Source: an uncultured Bacteroidota bacterium (lineage in GTDB: Bacteria > Bacteroidota > Bacteroidia > Bacteroidales > P3). Taken from it: 40,111 bases of DNA. Location of the stretch: assembly GCA_902784865.1 (NCBI GenBank), contig CACZWL010000006.1, positions 1-40,111 on the forward strand, read 5' to 3'. Within the stretch, counting starts at the first letter, position 1, and the number at the start of each line of letters is the position of its first letter. Both the position numbers and the translations under genes were made by a program. Positions 16,958 to 24,282 of the stretch are shown piece by piece. The notes beneath the pieces were generated by a model. The model did no database searches. It worked only from the letters and a program-made list of their open reading frames with translations, and was not told where the DNA came from.

Positions 16958-18421
16958 TTACTTCCCGAAGTAGGGCTTGCCGAAGTCTTTCATCTCGGCA
17001 GGTTTCTCCCAGGGGCCGCGCAGCAGGAGGCCGCTGCCGGGCGAGGGCGTGTAGTCGTAGGCCGGCACCCCTTCGGGTGTGAGCAGCACAAAGGTGGGAT
17101 AGCTCACCACGCCGTAGCGTTCCAGCAGGTCGTAGCGCCCGTCGAAGTGCAGCCACGTCCAGTTGTAGCGGCTGCCTTTGCGGCTGTTTTTCAGCAGGTG
17201 GTACATCTTCTGGAACTCGCGGTCGCACACCACGCTGACAAACACCACGTCGCTGCTGCGCGAATACACCGTGTCGCGGAAGTGCGCCATCGTCTCTATC
17301 TCGCGCAGGCAGTTGGGGTCGCCCACACGTACAAAGCTGAGGTACACCCACTTGCCTTTGAAGCTGTCGAGGCTCTCCTGCCGGTGCTCCACGTCGGGCA
17401 GCACCACCGGCGGCAGGGTCCCGCCGCCTTCGGCGGAGGTGAACTCCTGGCCCAGGTTGGCGGCCAGCGTGCGGTGCTCGGCGAATTTCGTCGCCTCGCC
17501 AAGCCGTGCCACCATGCGCACCACGCCATAGCGGTCGTAGGCGGGGTCGTAGAAGGCTTCCTTAAGTGCCTGCAGGGCAGCCAGTTCGCGCACCTGCTCG
17601 TTGCGCAGCAGCGGGTCGAGGCCCAACGAGTCGAGCATCGTAGGCAGGTCGCCCACGCGCACCCACTCCACCAGGCGCCATTGCGGCACGCGCTTGGTGC
17701 CTTTCGACACCGAGTGCTCGTACAGCGCCAGGAAGAGGCGCATGTACTCCTCGTCGTGGTAGCGTATGGGCATATCCTCGATATACTTCTTTATCAACGT
17801 CTTGCGTGCCGTCATGCCCATTGCCAGACGCATCTCGGCCAGGCGGTATTCCTTGTATCGGCCCAGGAAGCTGTCGGTGGTGTCGCCACGGCGGGCGCCG
17901 ACGGCGGCTTCGAGGGTGTCGAGGCAGTGGCGGCTGGGGCGGAAGCGGCGGTCGAGCTGCTGGCGGTGGCTGCTGACGAAGCTGTCCACGGCATCCTCGA
18001 ACGCCTTGATTCCCAGGTTCAACTCCTCGGCCGGCAGGTTCAGGAACTCCAGCGGCAGCGCCACGGGGTCGAGGAAGATGTTCTGCTTCTCGTCGATATC
18101 CCAGTCGAATTCAGGCAGATAGACTTCGTACGTGCGGCCGGGTTCGATGTAGAACGACTGGCTGTAGCGCTCGACCTGCACTATCACCAGGCGGGGGTAG
18201 TTGACGTAGCAGGCCAGGGCGAAAGCACCGTCGGCGGCCACACGGGCGCTGTCGAGCAGCACCTCGCGGCTGGTCAGCACATCGGTGTAGCAGCGTAGCT
18301 CGACGCGTTTGCCGGCGCCGTTCTCCATGGTGCCGCGGATGGTCACATTGGTCTGCGCGACAACGCCTATCGACATCAGTATCAGCAGGCTAAGCGTCAG
18401 TATATGTTTTATCCTTGTCAT
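16958..18421 (-). CDS. Exported thioredoxin-like protein with a degraded redox motif (DPNC)
   Basis: A 487-residue protein: signal peptide MTRIKHILTLSLLILMSIGVVA, an N-terminal DUF4369-like beta domain (TNVTIRGTMENGAGKRVELRCYTD), a helical middle part, and a C-terminal thioredoxin fold (WVYLSFVRVGDPNCLREIETM, then VVSYPTFVLLTPEG with the cis-proline). At the active site the first cysteine of CxxC is Asp368 and only Cys371 remains, so a disulfide cannot form there. The protein may act as a structural or binding module instead. It is spaced 37 bp from the TPR gene and 41 bp from the DUF6266 gene on the same strand. Overall domain plan resembles the protein at 3624-5054, which keeps CHHC. Confidence 0.75.
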   Translation of the reverse strand: MTRIKHILTLSLLILMSIGVVAQTNVTIRGTMENGAGKRVELRCYTDVLTSREVLLDSARVAADGAFALACYVNYPRLVIVQVERYSQSFYIEPGRTYEVYLPEFDWDIDEKQNIFLDPVALPLEFLNLPAEELNLGIKAFEDAVDSFVSSHRQQLDRRFRPSRHCLDTLEAAVGARRGDTTDSFLGRYKEYRLAEMRLAMGMTARKTLIKKYIEDMPIRYHDEEYMRLFLALYEHSVSKGTKRVPQWRLVEWVRVGDLPTMLDSLGLDPLLRNEQVRELAALQALKEAFYDPAYDRYGVVRMVARLGEATKFAEHRTLAANLGQEFTSAEGGGTLPPVVLPDVEHRQESLDSFKGKWVYLSFVRVGDPNCLREIETMAHFRDTVYSRSSDVVFVSVVCDREFQKMYHLLKNSRKGSRYNWTWLHFDGRYDLLERYGVVSYPTFVLLTPEGVPAYDYTPSPGSGLLLRGPWEKPAEMKDFGKPYFGK

Positions 18422-18462
18422 AAAAACATTATCTTTAACGTAACATATATATAATTATTGTA

Positions 18463-19221
18463 TCATCCGTCGAAAAAAGATTGCCGCAAGTCCGTGGGGT
18501 ATGCCGCCGACGCTGCCGTGGCGGATGCCGTGCCGATGAGGCCGCCGCCTGCGGCGGCGGCCTCATCAACCTCCGCTACACACTCTGTATCAATACCTTC
18601 CGACTCTATATACTCCGACTGCGAGCAGCGCCCGTCGCGCCCCACCGTGAAGCCGTAGAGGTGCAGCGCCTCGCCTACCCACTCGTCGGGCACGACAAAC
18701 GACACCTCGCCTACCGCGCGCTCCACCTGCCCGGCCACGATGCAGCGGCGCAACGCCGGCGCATAGGCCACCACCTGCACGCGGTCGGACAGGCGCGCCC
18801 GTTGGGCGCTCATATTCAGCTCGTAACGCACGCTGACACGCGTGCCTTCCACCTGCGCCCTGCCGAAACGCACGCCCGGATGGTTGCCCGTGGCAAGCGC
18901 CAAGCGCCTGTAGTCCACCGCCATACCGCCGTCCACGGGCGTATAGCAATCCTTGTTGAGGCGCAGGAAGCAGTTGCCCTCCGTCAGCCCCTCGCGGTCG
19001 CCCATCTCCTTCAGGCCCAGGCGTATAGCGTGTTTCAGCTCCGACGCCGCCAGTATCATGGCCTTGAAACGGCTGCGCTGCGCCAGCTGGGCCTCTGATT
19101 TCCTGTCGTTTATGTGCGGCCTGTAGGCCCGCACGAACCACGCGCCGCCACGGCAGTAGCCCACCACCGTGCCCACGCGGCCGCTGAAGCCGCCCAAAAT
19201 TCCTTGTCCTATCTTTGCCAT
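18463..19221 (-). CDS. DUF6266 family protein
   Basis: A 252-residue protein whose N-terminus MAKIGQGILGGFSGRVGTVVGYCRGGAWFVRAYRP matches the conserved start of the DUF6266 family as I remember it from Bacteroidota. Function is unknown. There is no signal peptide or membrane segment. The last 35 residues are low complexity (EAAAAGGGLIGTASATAASAA) and their DNA contains a perfect 15-bp hairpin at 18535-18567. The gene is first in the minus-strand cluster that continues into the thioredoxin-like, TPR, barrel and folC genes; no TAnnTTTG box was found upstream on its own strand. Confidence 0.7.
   Translation of the reverse strand: MAKIGQGILGGFSGRVGTVVGYCRGGAWFVRAYRPHINDRKSEAQLAQRSRFKAMILAASELKHAIRLGLKEMGDREGLTEGNCFLRLNKDCYTPVDGGMAVDYRRLALATGNHPGVRFGRAQVEGTRVSVRYELNMSAQRARLSDRVQVVAYAPALRRCIVAGQVERAVGEVSFVVPDEWVGEALHLYGFTVGRDGRCSQSEYIESEGIDTECVAEVDEAAAAGGGLIGTASATAASAAYPTDLRQSFFDG
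18535..18567. other. Perfect 15-bp inverted repeat with 3-nt loop inside the DUF6266 gene
   Basis: GATGAGGCCGCCGCC (18535-18549) and GGCGGCGGCCTCATC (18553-18567) are exact reverse complements separated by TGC. There is no following T-run on either strand, so it is not a standard terminator. It encodes the Asp-Glu-Ala-rich/Gly-rich junction of the C-terminal tail. Confidence 0.85.
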
Positions 19222-19229
19222 AGCATCTT

Positions 19230-19303
19230 GATTTTCGATTTCTGAGTTCTAATCTTTCATTTCTTTTTTCAACGGCGAATCACTCTAATTACCCGAATCA
19301 ACC
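19230..19303. repeat. Heptamer array followed by a nonamer array upstream of the DUF6266 gene
   Basis: At 19230-19264 five degenerate 7-bp units follow GATTTTC, GATTTCT, GAGTTCT. At 19277-19303 three 9-bp units follow GAATCACTC, TAATTACCC. Both lie in the 460-bp divergent region before aspA. The units are more degenerate than elsewhere. Confidence 0.55.
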
Positions 19304-19356
19304 CTTTCACCATTCACCTTAGTAACGCCGGTTTCTGTATAATATTGTATCCAGAC

Positions 19357-19431
19357 ACCAAAAAAGTAAAAACCTAGGCAAAACCTATAACCAACAGCAC
19401 ACTGACTATCAGCCAGTTGCACAGCTGTAAA
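19357..19431 (+). repeat. Dispersed ~75-bp element, copy 4 (most diverged)
   Basis: Contains AGTAAAAACCTAGGCAAAAC followed by CTATAACC, CACACTGACTATCAGCC and GTTGCA in the same order and spacing as the other copies. It lies in the divergent region between the DUF6266 gene and aspA. Confidence 0.8.
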
Positions 19432-19513
19432 TTTTTCAAAAAAAACTGTTTTCCGCCCTTCGGAAGGCCTTCGGAGCGCCTCTGCCGTGCGAAATTTTTT
19501 TTTTGCCAAAAAC

Positions 19514-19540
19514 CGCACTGTAAACCAGCATGTTATAAAA
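19514..19540 (+). repeat. Possible half copy of the dispersed element
   Basis: CGCACTGTAAACCAGCATGT resembles only the right half of the element (CACACTGTAAATCAGCCTAT in copy 3). The rest of 19432-19576 is AT-rich and holds no gene I can support. Confidence 0.45.
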
Positions 19541-19576
19541 AAGTTTGAAATTTTCGATAAAAAAAGTACAAAAATT

Positions 19577-19609
19577 TTTGCCAGTATTATTTTTTATCGT
19601 ATTTTTGCC
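19577..19609 (+). promoter_or_regulatory. Promoter of the aspA-nqr operon
   Basis: TTTG at 19577-19580, a 19-bp spacer, then TATTTTTGCC at 19600-19609: a full match to the Bacteroidota promoter consensus. The leader to the aspA ATG is about 67 nt and A-rich. Confidence 0.8.
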
Positions 19610-19681
19610 TCGTCTTCGGACAACGGTAAAAAATGAATAAAATACTAAAAATCAACGTTTAAAACAAAAACACATAGCCTT

Positions 19682-21094
19682 ATGAGCAACAATAAATTCC
19701 GCACCGAGAGCGACCTTCTCGGTTCCAAAGAAGTTCCTGCCGACGCCCTCTATGGCGTCCAGACCACCCGAGCCATCGAGAACTTTCATATCAGCGGCCA
19801 CCTGCTGAGTTCCTACCCCAACTTTATTAAAGGCCTCGCCATCACCAAGAAGGCCGCCGCCATGGCCAACGTCGAGGTCGGCATGATCACCCCGCAGCAG
19901 GGCGAAGCCATCGTGTGGGCTTGCGACCAGCTCATCGCCGGCAAGCACCACGAGGAGTTCCCCATCGACATGATCCAGGGCGGTGCCGGCACCTCGACCA
20001 ACATGGCCGCCAACGAGGTCATCGCCAACCTTGCCCTCGAGCACATGGGCTACCAGCGCAGCCAGTATGAGTACTGCTCGCCCAACGACGTGGTCAACGC
20101 CAGCCAGAGCACCAACGACGCCTACCCCTGCGCCATCCACATGGCCCTCTGCCTCGAGCACCTCGAGTTCATGCCCCGCCTTGAGAAGATGATCGAGGCC
20201 CTCGACCGCAAGAGCCAGGAGTTCGCCCACGTCGTCAAGATGGGCCGCACCCAGCTGCAGGACGCCGTCCCCATGACCCTCGGCCAGACCTTCGGCGGCT
20301 TCGCCGACGCCCTCCGCGGCGAGCTCAAGAACCTCCGCTCCTCGGCCGACGAGTTCCTCATCGTCAACATGGGCGCCACCGCCATCGGCACCGGCATCTG
20401 CTCCAAGCCCGGCTACAGCGAGGCCTGCATCAAGGCCCTCCGCAAAGTCACCGGTTGGGACATCCAGCTGGCCGACAACCTCATCGAGGCAACCTCCGCC
20501 ACCACCTGCATGATACAGTACAGCAACGCCATGAAGCGCCTTGCCATCAAGATCAACAAGATGTGCAACGACCTGCGTCTGCTCTCCTCCGGCCCCCGCT
20601 GCGGCCTCAACGAGATCAACCTCCCCGAGCGCCAGCCCGGCTCCTCCATCATGCCCGGCAAGGTCAACCCCGTCATCCCCGAGGTTATGAACCAGGTCTG
20701 CTACAAAGTCATCGGCAACGACGTCTGCATCACCTTCGCCTCCGACAACGGCCAGCTCGAGCTCAACGTCATGGAGCCCGTCATCGCATACACCCTCTTC
20801 GAGAGCATCCACCTCCTGGAGAATGGCCTCGACACCCTCCGCACCCTCTGCATCGACGGCATCACCGCCAACGAAGACCGCTGCCGCCAGATGGTCGAGC
20901 ACTCCATCGGTATCGTCACCATGCTCAACCCCATCATCGGCTACAAGCAGAGCACCAAGATCGCCAAGGAGGCCTCCGAAAGCGGCCGCGGCGTCTACGA
21001 GCTCGTCCTCGAACACGGCCTGCTCACCAAAGAACAGCTCGACGAGATCCTCAAGCCCGAAAACATGCTCCAACCTGTCGAACTCAAGATATGA
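19682..21094 (+). CDS. aspA: Aspartate ammonia-lyase (aspartase)
   Basis: A 470-residue enzyme of the aspartase/fumarase superfamily, converting L-aspartate to fumarate and ammonia. The superfamily signature GSSIMPGKVNP is at 320-330. Aspartase rather than fumarase is indicated by KMGRTQLQDAVPMTLGQ (186-202), NMGATAIGTGI, ICNDLRLLSSGPR-type MCNDLRLLSSGPRCGLNEINLPE (294-316) and QLELNVMEPVIAYTLFES, all close to E. coli AspA. It has a strong own promoter. Its TGA overlaps the nqrA ATG (ATGA), so it is the first gene of the nqr operon. The fumarate it makes is the substrate of the reductase encoded at 28665-32483. Confidence 0.93.
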   Translation: MSNNKFRTESDLLGSKEVPADALYGVQTTRAIENFHISGHLLSSYPNFIKGLAITKKAAAMANVEVGMITPQQGEAIVWACDQLIAGKHHEEFPIDMIQGGAGTSTNMAANEVIANLALEHMGYQRSQYEYCSPNDVVNASQSTNDAYPCAIHMALCLEHLEFMPRLEKMIEALDRKSQEFAHVVKMGRTQLQDAVPMTLGQTFGGFADALRGELKNLRSSADEFLIVNMGATAIGTGICSKPGYSEACIKALRKVTGWDIQLADNLIEATSATTCMIQYSNAMKRLAIKINKMCNDLRLLSSGPRCGLNEINLPERQPGSSIMPGKVNPVIPEVMNQVCYKVIGNDVCITFASDNGQLELNVMEPVIAYTLFESIHLLENGLDTLRTLCIDGITANEDRCRQMVEHSIGIVTMLNPIIGYKQSTKIAKEASESGRGVYELVLEHGLLTKEQLDEILKPENMLQPVELKI

Positions 21095-22488
21095 GCCATA
21101 GTATAAAGATTAAAAAAGGACTAGACATTCCGCTCGGTGGCGACGCCGAGCGGATAGTCGTTGATATGCGTGGCATCGAACGCTACGCCGTAAAGCCGCC
21201 CGACGTCGTCGGTTTCACCCCCCGACTCCTCGTGTCCGAAGGCGACACCGTAAGCGCCGGACAGCCCCTCGTGGCCGACAAGCGCGACCCGCGCCTCACC
21301 CTCCCCGCCCCCGTCAGCGGCACCGTGGCCGCCATCGTCCGCGGCGACAAGCGCCGCCTCATGGAAGTGGTAATCAACTCCGAAGCCTCCATAGCTTCCG
21401 GAAATACCGGAAACTCCGTACTATCCCCCGAATCTCCCTGTTGGTGGATGCTCCGCGAGCGCCCCTTCGGCACCATCGCCAACCCCAACCACACGCCCAA
21501 GGGCATCTTCGTCTCCATGCTCGACACCAACCCCCTGGCGCCTGACATGGACTTCGCCCTCCGCGGCCGCGAGCAGGAGTTCGAGGCAGGCCTGCAGGCC
21601 CTCGCCGCTCTGGCACCCCTGCACCTCGCCATGCCCCGCGGGTCGAAACACCACTTCCACGCGCCCAACCTCACGGTACACACCGTCGAAGGACCCCACC
21701 CCGCCGGCAATGTCGGCACACAGATTGCCGCCATCAGCCCCATCAACAAGGGCGAATGCGTCTGGACCGTCGGCGCACAGGACGTGGCCAACATCGGCCG
21801 CTGGACCCTCACCGGGCAATACCGCCCCGAGCGCGTCATCACCGTCGCCGGTCCCGCCGCCAAGGCACCCAAATACTACCGCCTCACCGTCGGCGCCTGC
21901 CTGCAGCACATCACCGACGCCCAACTGATGAACCCTGGTTATCCTAGTATATCTAGTTCAACTAGTACAACTAGCCTTACTAGTTCAACTAGAATCATCA
22001 GCGGCTCTCCCCTCAGCGGCACCACCGTCGCCCCCGACGGATTCCTCGGCATGTACGACCACCAGGTCACACTCCTCACCGAAGGCGACCAGTACGAATT
22101 CATGGGATGGCTCATGCCCGGCATCTCCAAGTTCAGCTTCAGCAAGACCTTCGCCAGCGGTATCCTCAACCCCTTCATGAAGATGCTGCCCCTCGACTTC
22201 CTCGGGCTGCCCAAGCCCACCTACAAATTCAACACCAACCTCCACGGCTCCGTCCGTCCCTTCCTCTTCTCCGGCCAGTTCGAGCAGGTATTCCCCTTCG
22301 ACATCTACCCGCAGCAACTCATCAAAGCCTGCATCATAGGCGACATCGAACTCCAGGAACAACTCGGCATCTACGAGGTGGAACCCGAAGACTTCGCCCT
22401 CTGTGAATACATCGACCCCTCGAAGACCGAGATACAGACCATCATCCGCGAGGCCCTCGAGGTCCTCAGAAAGGAGGCTACAGCATGA
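21091..22488 (+). CDS. nqrA: Na+-translocating NADH:quinone reductase subunit A
   Basis: A 465-residue peripheral subunit of Na+-NQR, starting MSHSIKIKKGLDIPLGG, the family N-terminus. VKPPDVVGFTPRLLVSEGDTVSAGQPL, APVSGTVAAIVRGDKR, TVEGPHPAGNVGTQIAAISPINKGECVW and GFLGMYDHQVTLLTEGDQYEFMGW are conserved NqrA blocks. The reading frame is open far upstream, but the ATG at 21091, overlapping the aspA stop, is the only sensible start. Two in-frame nonamer arrays interrupt it: at 21391-21426 (near SGNTGNS) and at 21943-21996, which writes an 18-residue Ser/Thr tract at 285-302, a probable insertion between LMNPGYP and IISGSPL. Confidence 0.95.
   Translation: MSHSIKIKKGLDIPLGGDAERIVVDMRGIERYAVKPPDVVGFTPRLLVSEGDTVSAGQPLVADKRDPRLTLPAPVSGTVAAIVRGDKRRLMEVVINSEASIASGNTGNSVLSPESPCWWMLRERPFGTIANPNHTPKGIFVSMLDTNPLAPDMDFALRGREQEFEAGLQALAALAPLHLAMPRGSKHHFHAPNLTVHTVEGPHPAGNVGTQIAAISPINKGECVWTVGAQDVANIGRWTLTGQYRPERVITVAGPAAKAPKYYRLTVGACLQHITDAQLMNPGYPSISSSTSTTSLTSSTRIISGSPLSGTTVAPDGFLGMYDHQVTLLTEGDQYEFMGWLMPGISKFSFSKTFASGILNPFMKMLPLDFLGLPKPTYKFNTNLHGSVRPFLFSGQFEQVFPFDIYPQQLIKACIIGDIELQEQLGIYEVEPEDFALCEYIDPSKTEIQTIIREALEVLRKEATA
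21391..21426 (+). repeat. In-frame nonamer array in nqrA, 4 units
   Basis: Four 9-bp units in codon phase, each ending in CC: GGAAATACC and GGAAACTCC are the central two. They encode IAS-GNT-GNS-VLS. The unit is related to those in valS and frdA. Confidence 0.7.
21943..21996 (+). repeat. In-frame nonamer array nCTAGTnnA in nqrA, 6 units
   Basis: Six 9-bp units, each with CTAG at the same place, such as TCTAGTTCA and ACTAGTACA, in codon phase. They encode six x-S-x or T-S-x tripeptides (residues 285-302). Six CTAG tetramers in 54 bp is remarkable, because CTAG is usually scarce in bacterial genomes. Confidence 0.9.
22468..22477 (+). promoter_or_regulatory. Strong Shine-Dalgarno of nqrB
   Basis: AGAAAGGAGG, 7 nt before the nqrB ATG. 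Strong Shine-Dalgarno sequences are uncommon in Bacteroidota; near-identical ones precede nqrC (23652-23661) and nqrD (24262-24271). Confidence 0.75.
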
Positions 22489-23675
22489 TGAACACGAAAT
22501 GGCTCGAACAATGGTTCGAGAAGATAGAACCCAAAGGCAAGCTCTCGTGGCTCGGCAGCACCTACGAAGCCTTCCACACCTTCGCCTTCACCCCCAAGAC
22601 CGTCACCCGCACCGGCTCGCACATACGCGACGCCGTCGACATGAAGCGCAGCATCATCATGGTCATCATCGCCCTGGTGCCCGCACTGCTCTTCGGAATG
22701 TGGAACATCGGCAACCAGACCTATAACGCCGACCCCGCCAATTTCAATTTTCAATTTTCAGTTTTCAGCTGCTTCTGGTTCGGCTTCCTGCGCATGCTGC
22801 CCATGATAGCCGTCAGCTACATCGTGGGCTTGGCCATCGAGTTCGCCTTCGCGCAGTACCGCCACCACGAGGTCAACGAAGGCTTCCTCGCCACCGGCCT
22901 GCTTATACCCATGATAGTGCCCGTCACCACCCCGCTGTGGCAGCTGGCGCTGGCCGTGGCATTCGCCGTCATCATCGGCAAGGAAGTCTTCGGCGGTAGC
23001 GGCATGAACTTCCTCAACCCCGCCCTCGTGGCGCGCGCCTTCCTCTTCTTCGCCTACCCGACGCACATGAGCGGAGACAAGGTGTGGATTGCCAACGACC
23101 TGTGGGGCAGCGACGCCATCGCGGGCGCCACCCCGATGGGCGAGCTGGCCGCCGGCATGCATCCCTCGGCTTCGGCCCTCGACATGCTCATCGGCACCAT
23201 CCCCGGTTCCACCTGCGAGACCTCCGTCATCGCCATCGCCCTCGGCGCCCTGCTGCTGCTCTTCACGGGCATCGCCTCCTGGCGCATCATGCTCAGCGTC
23301 TTCCTCGGCGGCGGCCTCATGGGTCTGCTCTTCAACGCCATCGGCGGCAGCGCCTACCTCGACCTGCCCTTCTACTACCACTTCCTCATGGGCGGCTTCG
23401 CCTTCGGCGCCGTCTTCATGGCCACCGACCCCGTCACCGCCGCACAGACCAACTGCGGCAAATGGATCTACGGACTCCTCATCGGCGCCTTCGCCGTGCT
23501 GCTGCGCGTCTGCAACCCCGCCTACCCCGAGGGCATGATGCTCAGCATCCTCTTCATGAACTGCATGGCTCCGCTCATAGACCATTGTGTGGTAGCCAGA
23601 AATATCAAATCTAGACAATCTAGATTATCTAGAATATCTAGCGATTCCAGCAGAAAGGAGGCTCACAATGGCTAA
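22485..23675 (+). CDS. nqrB: Na+-translocating NADH:quinone reductase subunit B
   Basis: A 396-residue membrane subunit with about ten helices that carries covalent FMN and riboflavin and takes part in Na+ and quinone handling. The FMN-attachment motif is DAIAGATPMG with Thr216 (usual form SGAT). Other NqrB blocks: FTPKTVTRTGSHIRDAVDMKR, GKEVFGGSGMNFLNPALVARAFLFFAYP, MATDPVTAAQT and MLSILFMNCMAPLIDH. The ATG overlaps the nqrA TGA. Two arrays affect it: heptamers at 22742-22769 encode FNFQFSVFS in the loop after the first helix, and nonamers at 23607-23651 extend the C-terminus with Arg/Ser tripeptides. Confidence 0.95.
   Translation: MMNTKWLEQWFEKIEPKGKLSWLGSTYEAFHTFAFTPKTVTRTGSHIRDAVDMKRSIIMVIIALVPALLFGMWNIGNQTYNADPANFNFQFSVFSCFWFGFLRMLPMIAVSYIVGLAIEFAFAQYRHHEVNEGFLATGLLIPMIVPVTTPLWQLALAVAFAVIIGKEVFGGSGMNFLNPALVARAFLFFAYPTHMSGDKVWIANDLWGSDAIAGATPMGELAAGMHPSASALDMLIGTIPGSTCETSVIAIALGALLLLFTGIASWRIMLSVFLGGGLMGLLFNAIGGSAYLDLPFYYHFLMGGFAFGAVFMATDPVTAAQTNCGKWIYGLLIGAFAVLLRVCNPAYPEGMMLSILFMNCMAPLIDHCVVARNIKSRQSRLSRISSDSSRKEAHNG
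22742..22769 (+). repeat. Heptamer array TTTCAAT in nqrB, 4 units
   Basis: TTTCAAT, TTTCAAT, TTTCAGT, TTTCAGC with a 7-bp period. Same unit as the right arm in valS (9973-10000) and the reverse complement of the gltX units. Confidence 0.8.
23607..23651 (+). repeat. In-frame nonamer array nnATCTAGA at the nqrB 3' end, 5 units
   Basis: Units such as CAATCTAGA and TTATCTAGA in codon phase, encoding KSR, QSR, LSR, ISS, DSS. The palindrome TCTAGA recurs. The array ends just before the nqrC Shine-Dalgarno. Confidence 0.88.
23652..23661 (+). promoter_or_regulatory. Strong Shine-Dalgarno of nqrC
   Basis: AGAAAGGAGG, 6 nt before the nqrC ATG; identical to the one before nqrB. Confidence 0.75.
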
Positions 23676-24282
23676 AAAGAATTTCTCCAACAGCTACATC
23701 TTCATCTACTCCGCCGTGCTCGTCGTCGTGGCCGCCCTCATCCTCACCGTGGTGGCCGTCAGCCTCAAGCCCGCGCAGGAAAAGAACCAGCGCGCCGAGA
23801 GCAAGCAGATGATACTGAAGACCATCGGCGTCGACGCCACCCGCGACAACGCCGACCAGCTCTACGCACAGCACATCACCGAAGCCGACGGCTACTACAC
23901 CTTCGCCGACGGCATCATCATCCCCCTGCGTGGCACCGGCCTTTGGGGCCCCATCTGGGGATACCTGGCCTTGGACAATAGCAGCACCGTCGTCGGCGCA
24001 GTCTTCGACCACAAAGGCGAGACCCCCGGCCTCGGCGGCGAAATATCGTCCGACAAGTTCGCCCAGCGCTTCATCGGCAAGAAGATGGACACCCAAGCCA
24101 TCTACCTGAAAAAGAACGCCGACAAGGGCAACCCCTACGAGGTTGACGCCATCAGCGGCGGCACCATGACCAGCAACGGCGTCACCGCCATGTTGGAAAA
24201 AGCCTACAACGACTATCAAAATCTGAATACTCAGAATACTCCGAGTACTCCGATTAATCAGAGAGAGGAGGACGAACAATGA
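23668..24282 (+). CDS. nqrC: Na+-translocating NADH:quinone reductase subunit C
   Basis: A 204-residue subunit with one N-terminal membrane anchor (YIFIYSAVLVVVAALILTVV, residues 10-29) and a periplasmic domain that carries covalent FMN. The attachment motif is DAISGGTMTSNGV with Thr166 as the phosphoester site. Also conserved are PLRGTGLWGPIWGYLAL and VFDHKGETPGLGGEI. The ATG overlaps the nqrB end by 8 bp behind a strong Shine-Dalgarno. The last 20 residues (LNTQNTPSTPIN then REEDEQ) are written largely by a nonamer array and look like an added tail. Confidence 0.95.
   Translation: MAKKNFSNSYIFIYSAVLVVVAALILTVVAVSLKPAQEKNQRAESKQMILKTIGVDATRDNADQLYAQHITEADGYYTFADGIIIPLRGTGLWGPIWGYLALDNSSTVVGAVFDHKGETPGLGGEISSDKFAQRFIGKKMDTQAIYLKKNADKGNPYEVDAISGGTMTSNGVTAMLEKAYNDYQNLNTQNTPSTPINQREEDEQ
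24223..24258 (+). repeat. In-frame nonamer array CnGAnTACT at the nqrC 3' end, 4 units
   Basis: Units CTGAATACT, CAGAATACT and two variants, in codon phase, encoding LNT, QNT, PST, PIN. Followed directly by the nqrD Shine-Dalgarno. Confidence 0.85.
24262..24271 (+). promoter_or_regulatory. Strong Shine-Dalgarno of nqrD
   Basis: AGAGAGGAGG, 7 nt before the nqrD ATG. Confidence 0.7.

Noticed and set aside
19652-21073. 473-codon minus-strand frame opposite aspA
   Set aside because: aspA has clear catalytic motifs and a promoter; the antisense product is a low-complexity shadow.
20455-21090. Upstream extension of the nqrA frame through aspA
   Set aside because: It overlaps aspA entirely; the NqrA family N-terminus begins at the ATG at 21091.
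19682-21094. Annotation as fumarase C
   Set aside because: The GSSIMPGKVNP loop is shared by the superfamily, but the surrounding blocks (GRTQLQDAVPMTLGQ, CNDLRLLSSGPR, ELNVMEPVI) are those of aspartase.
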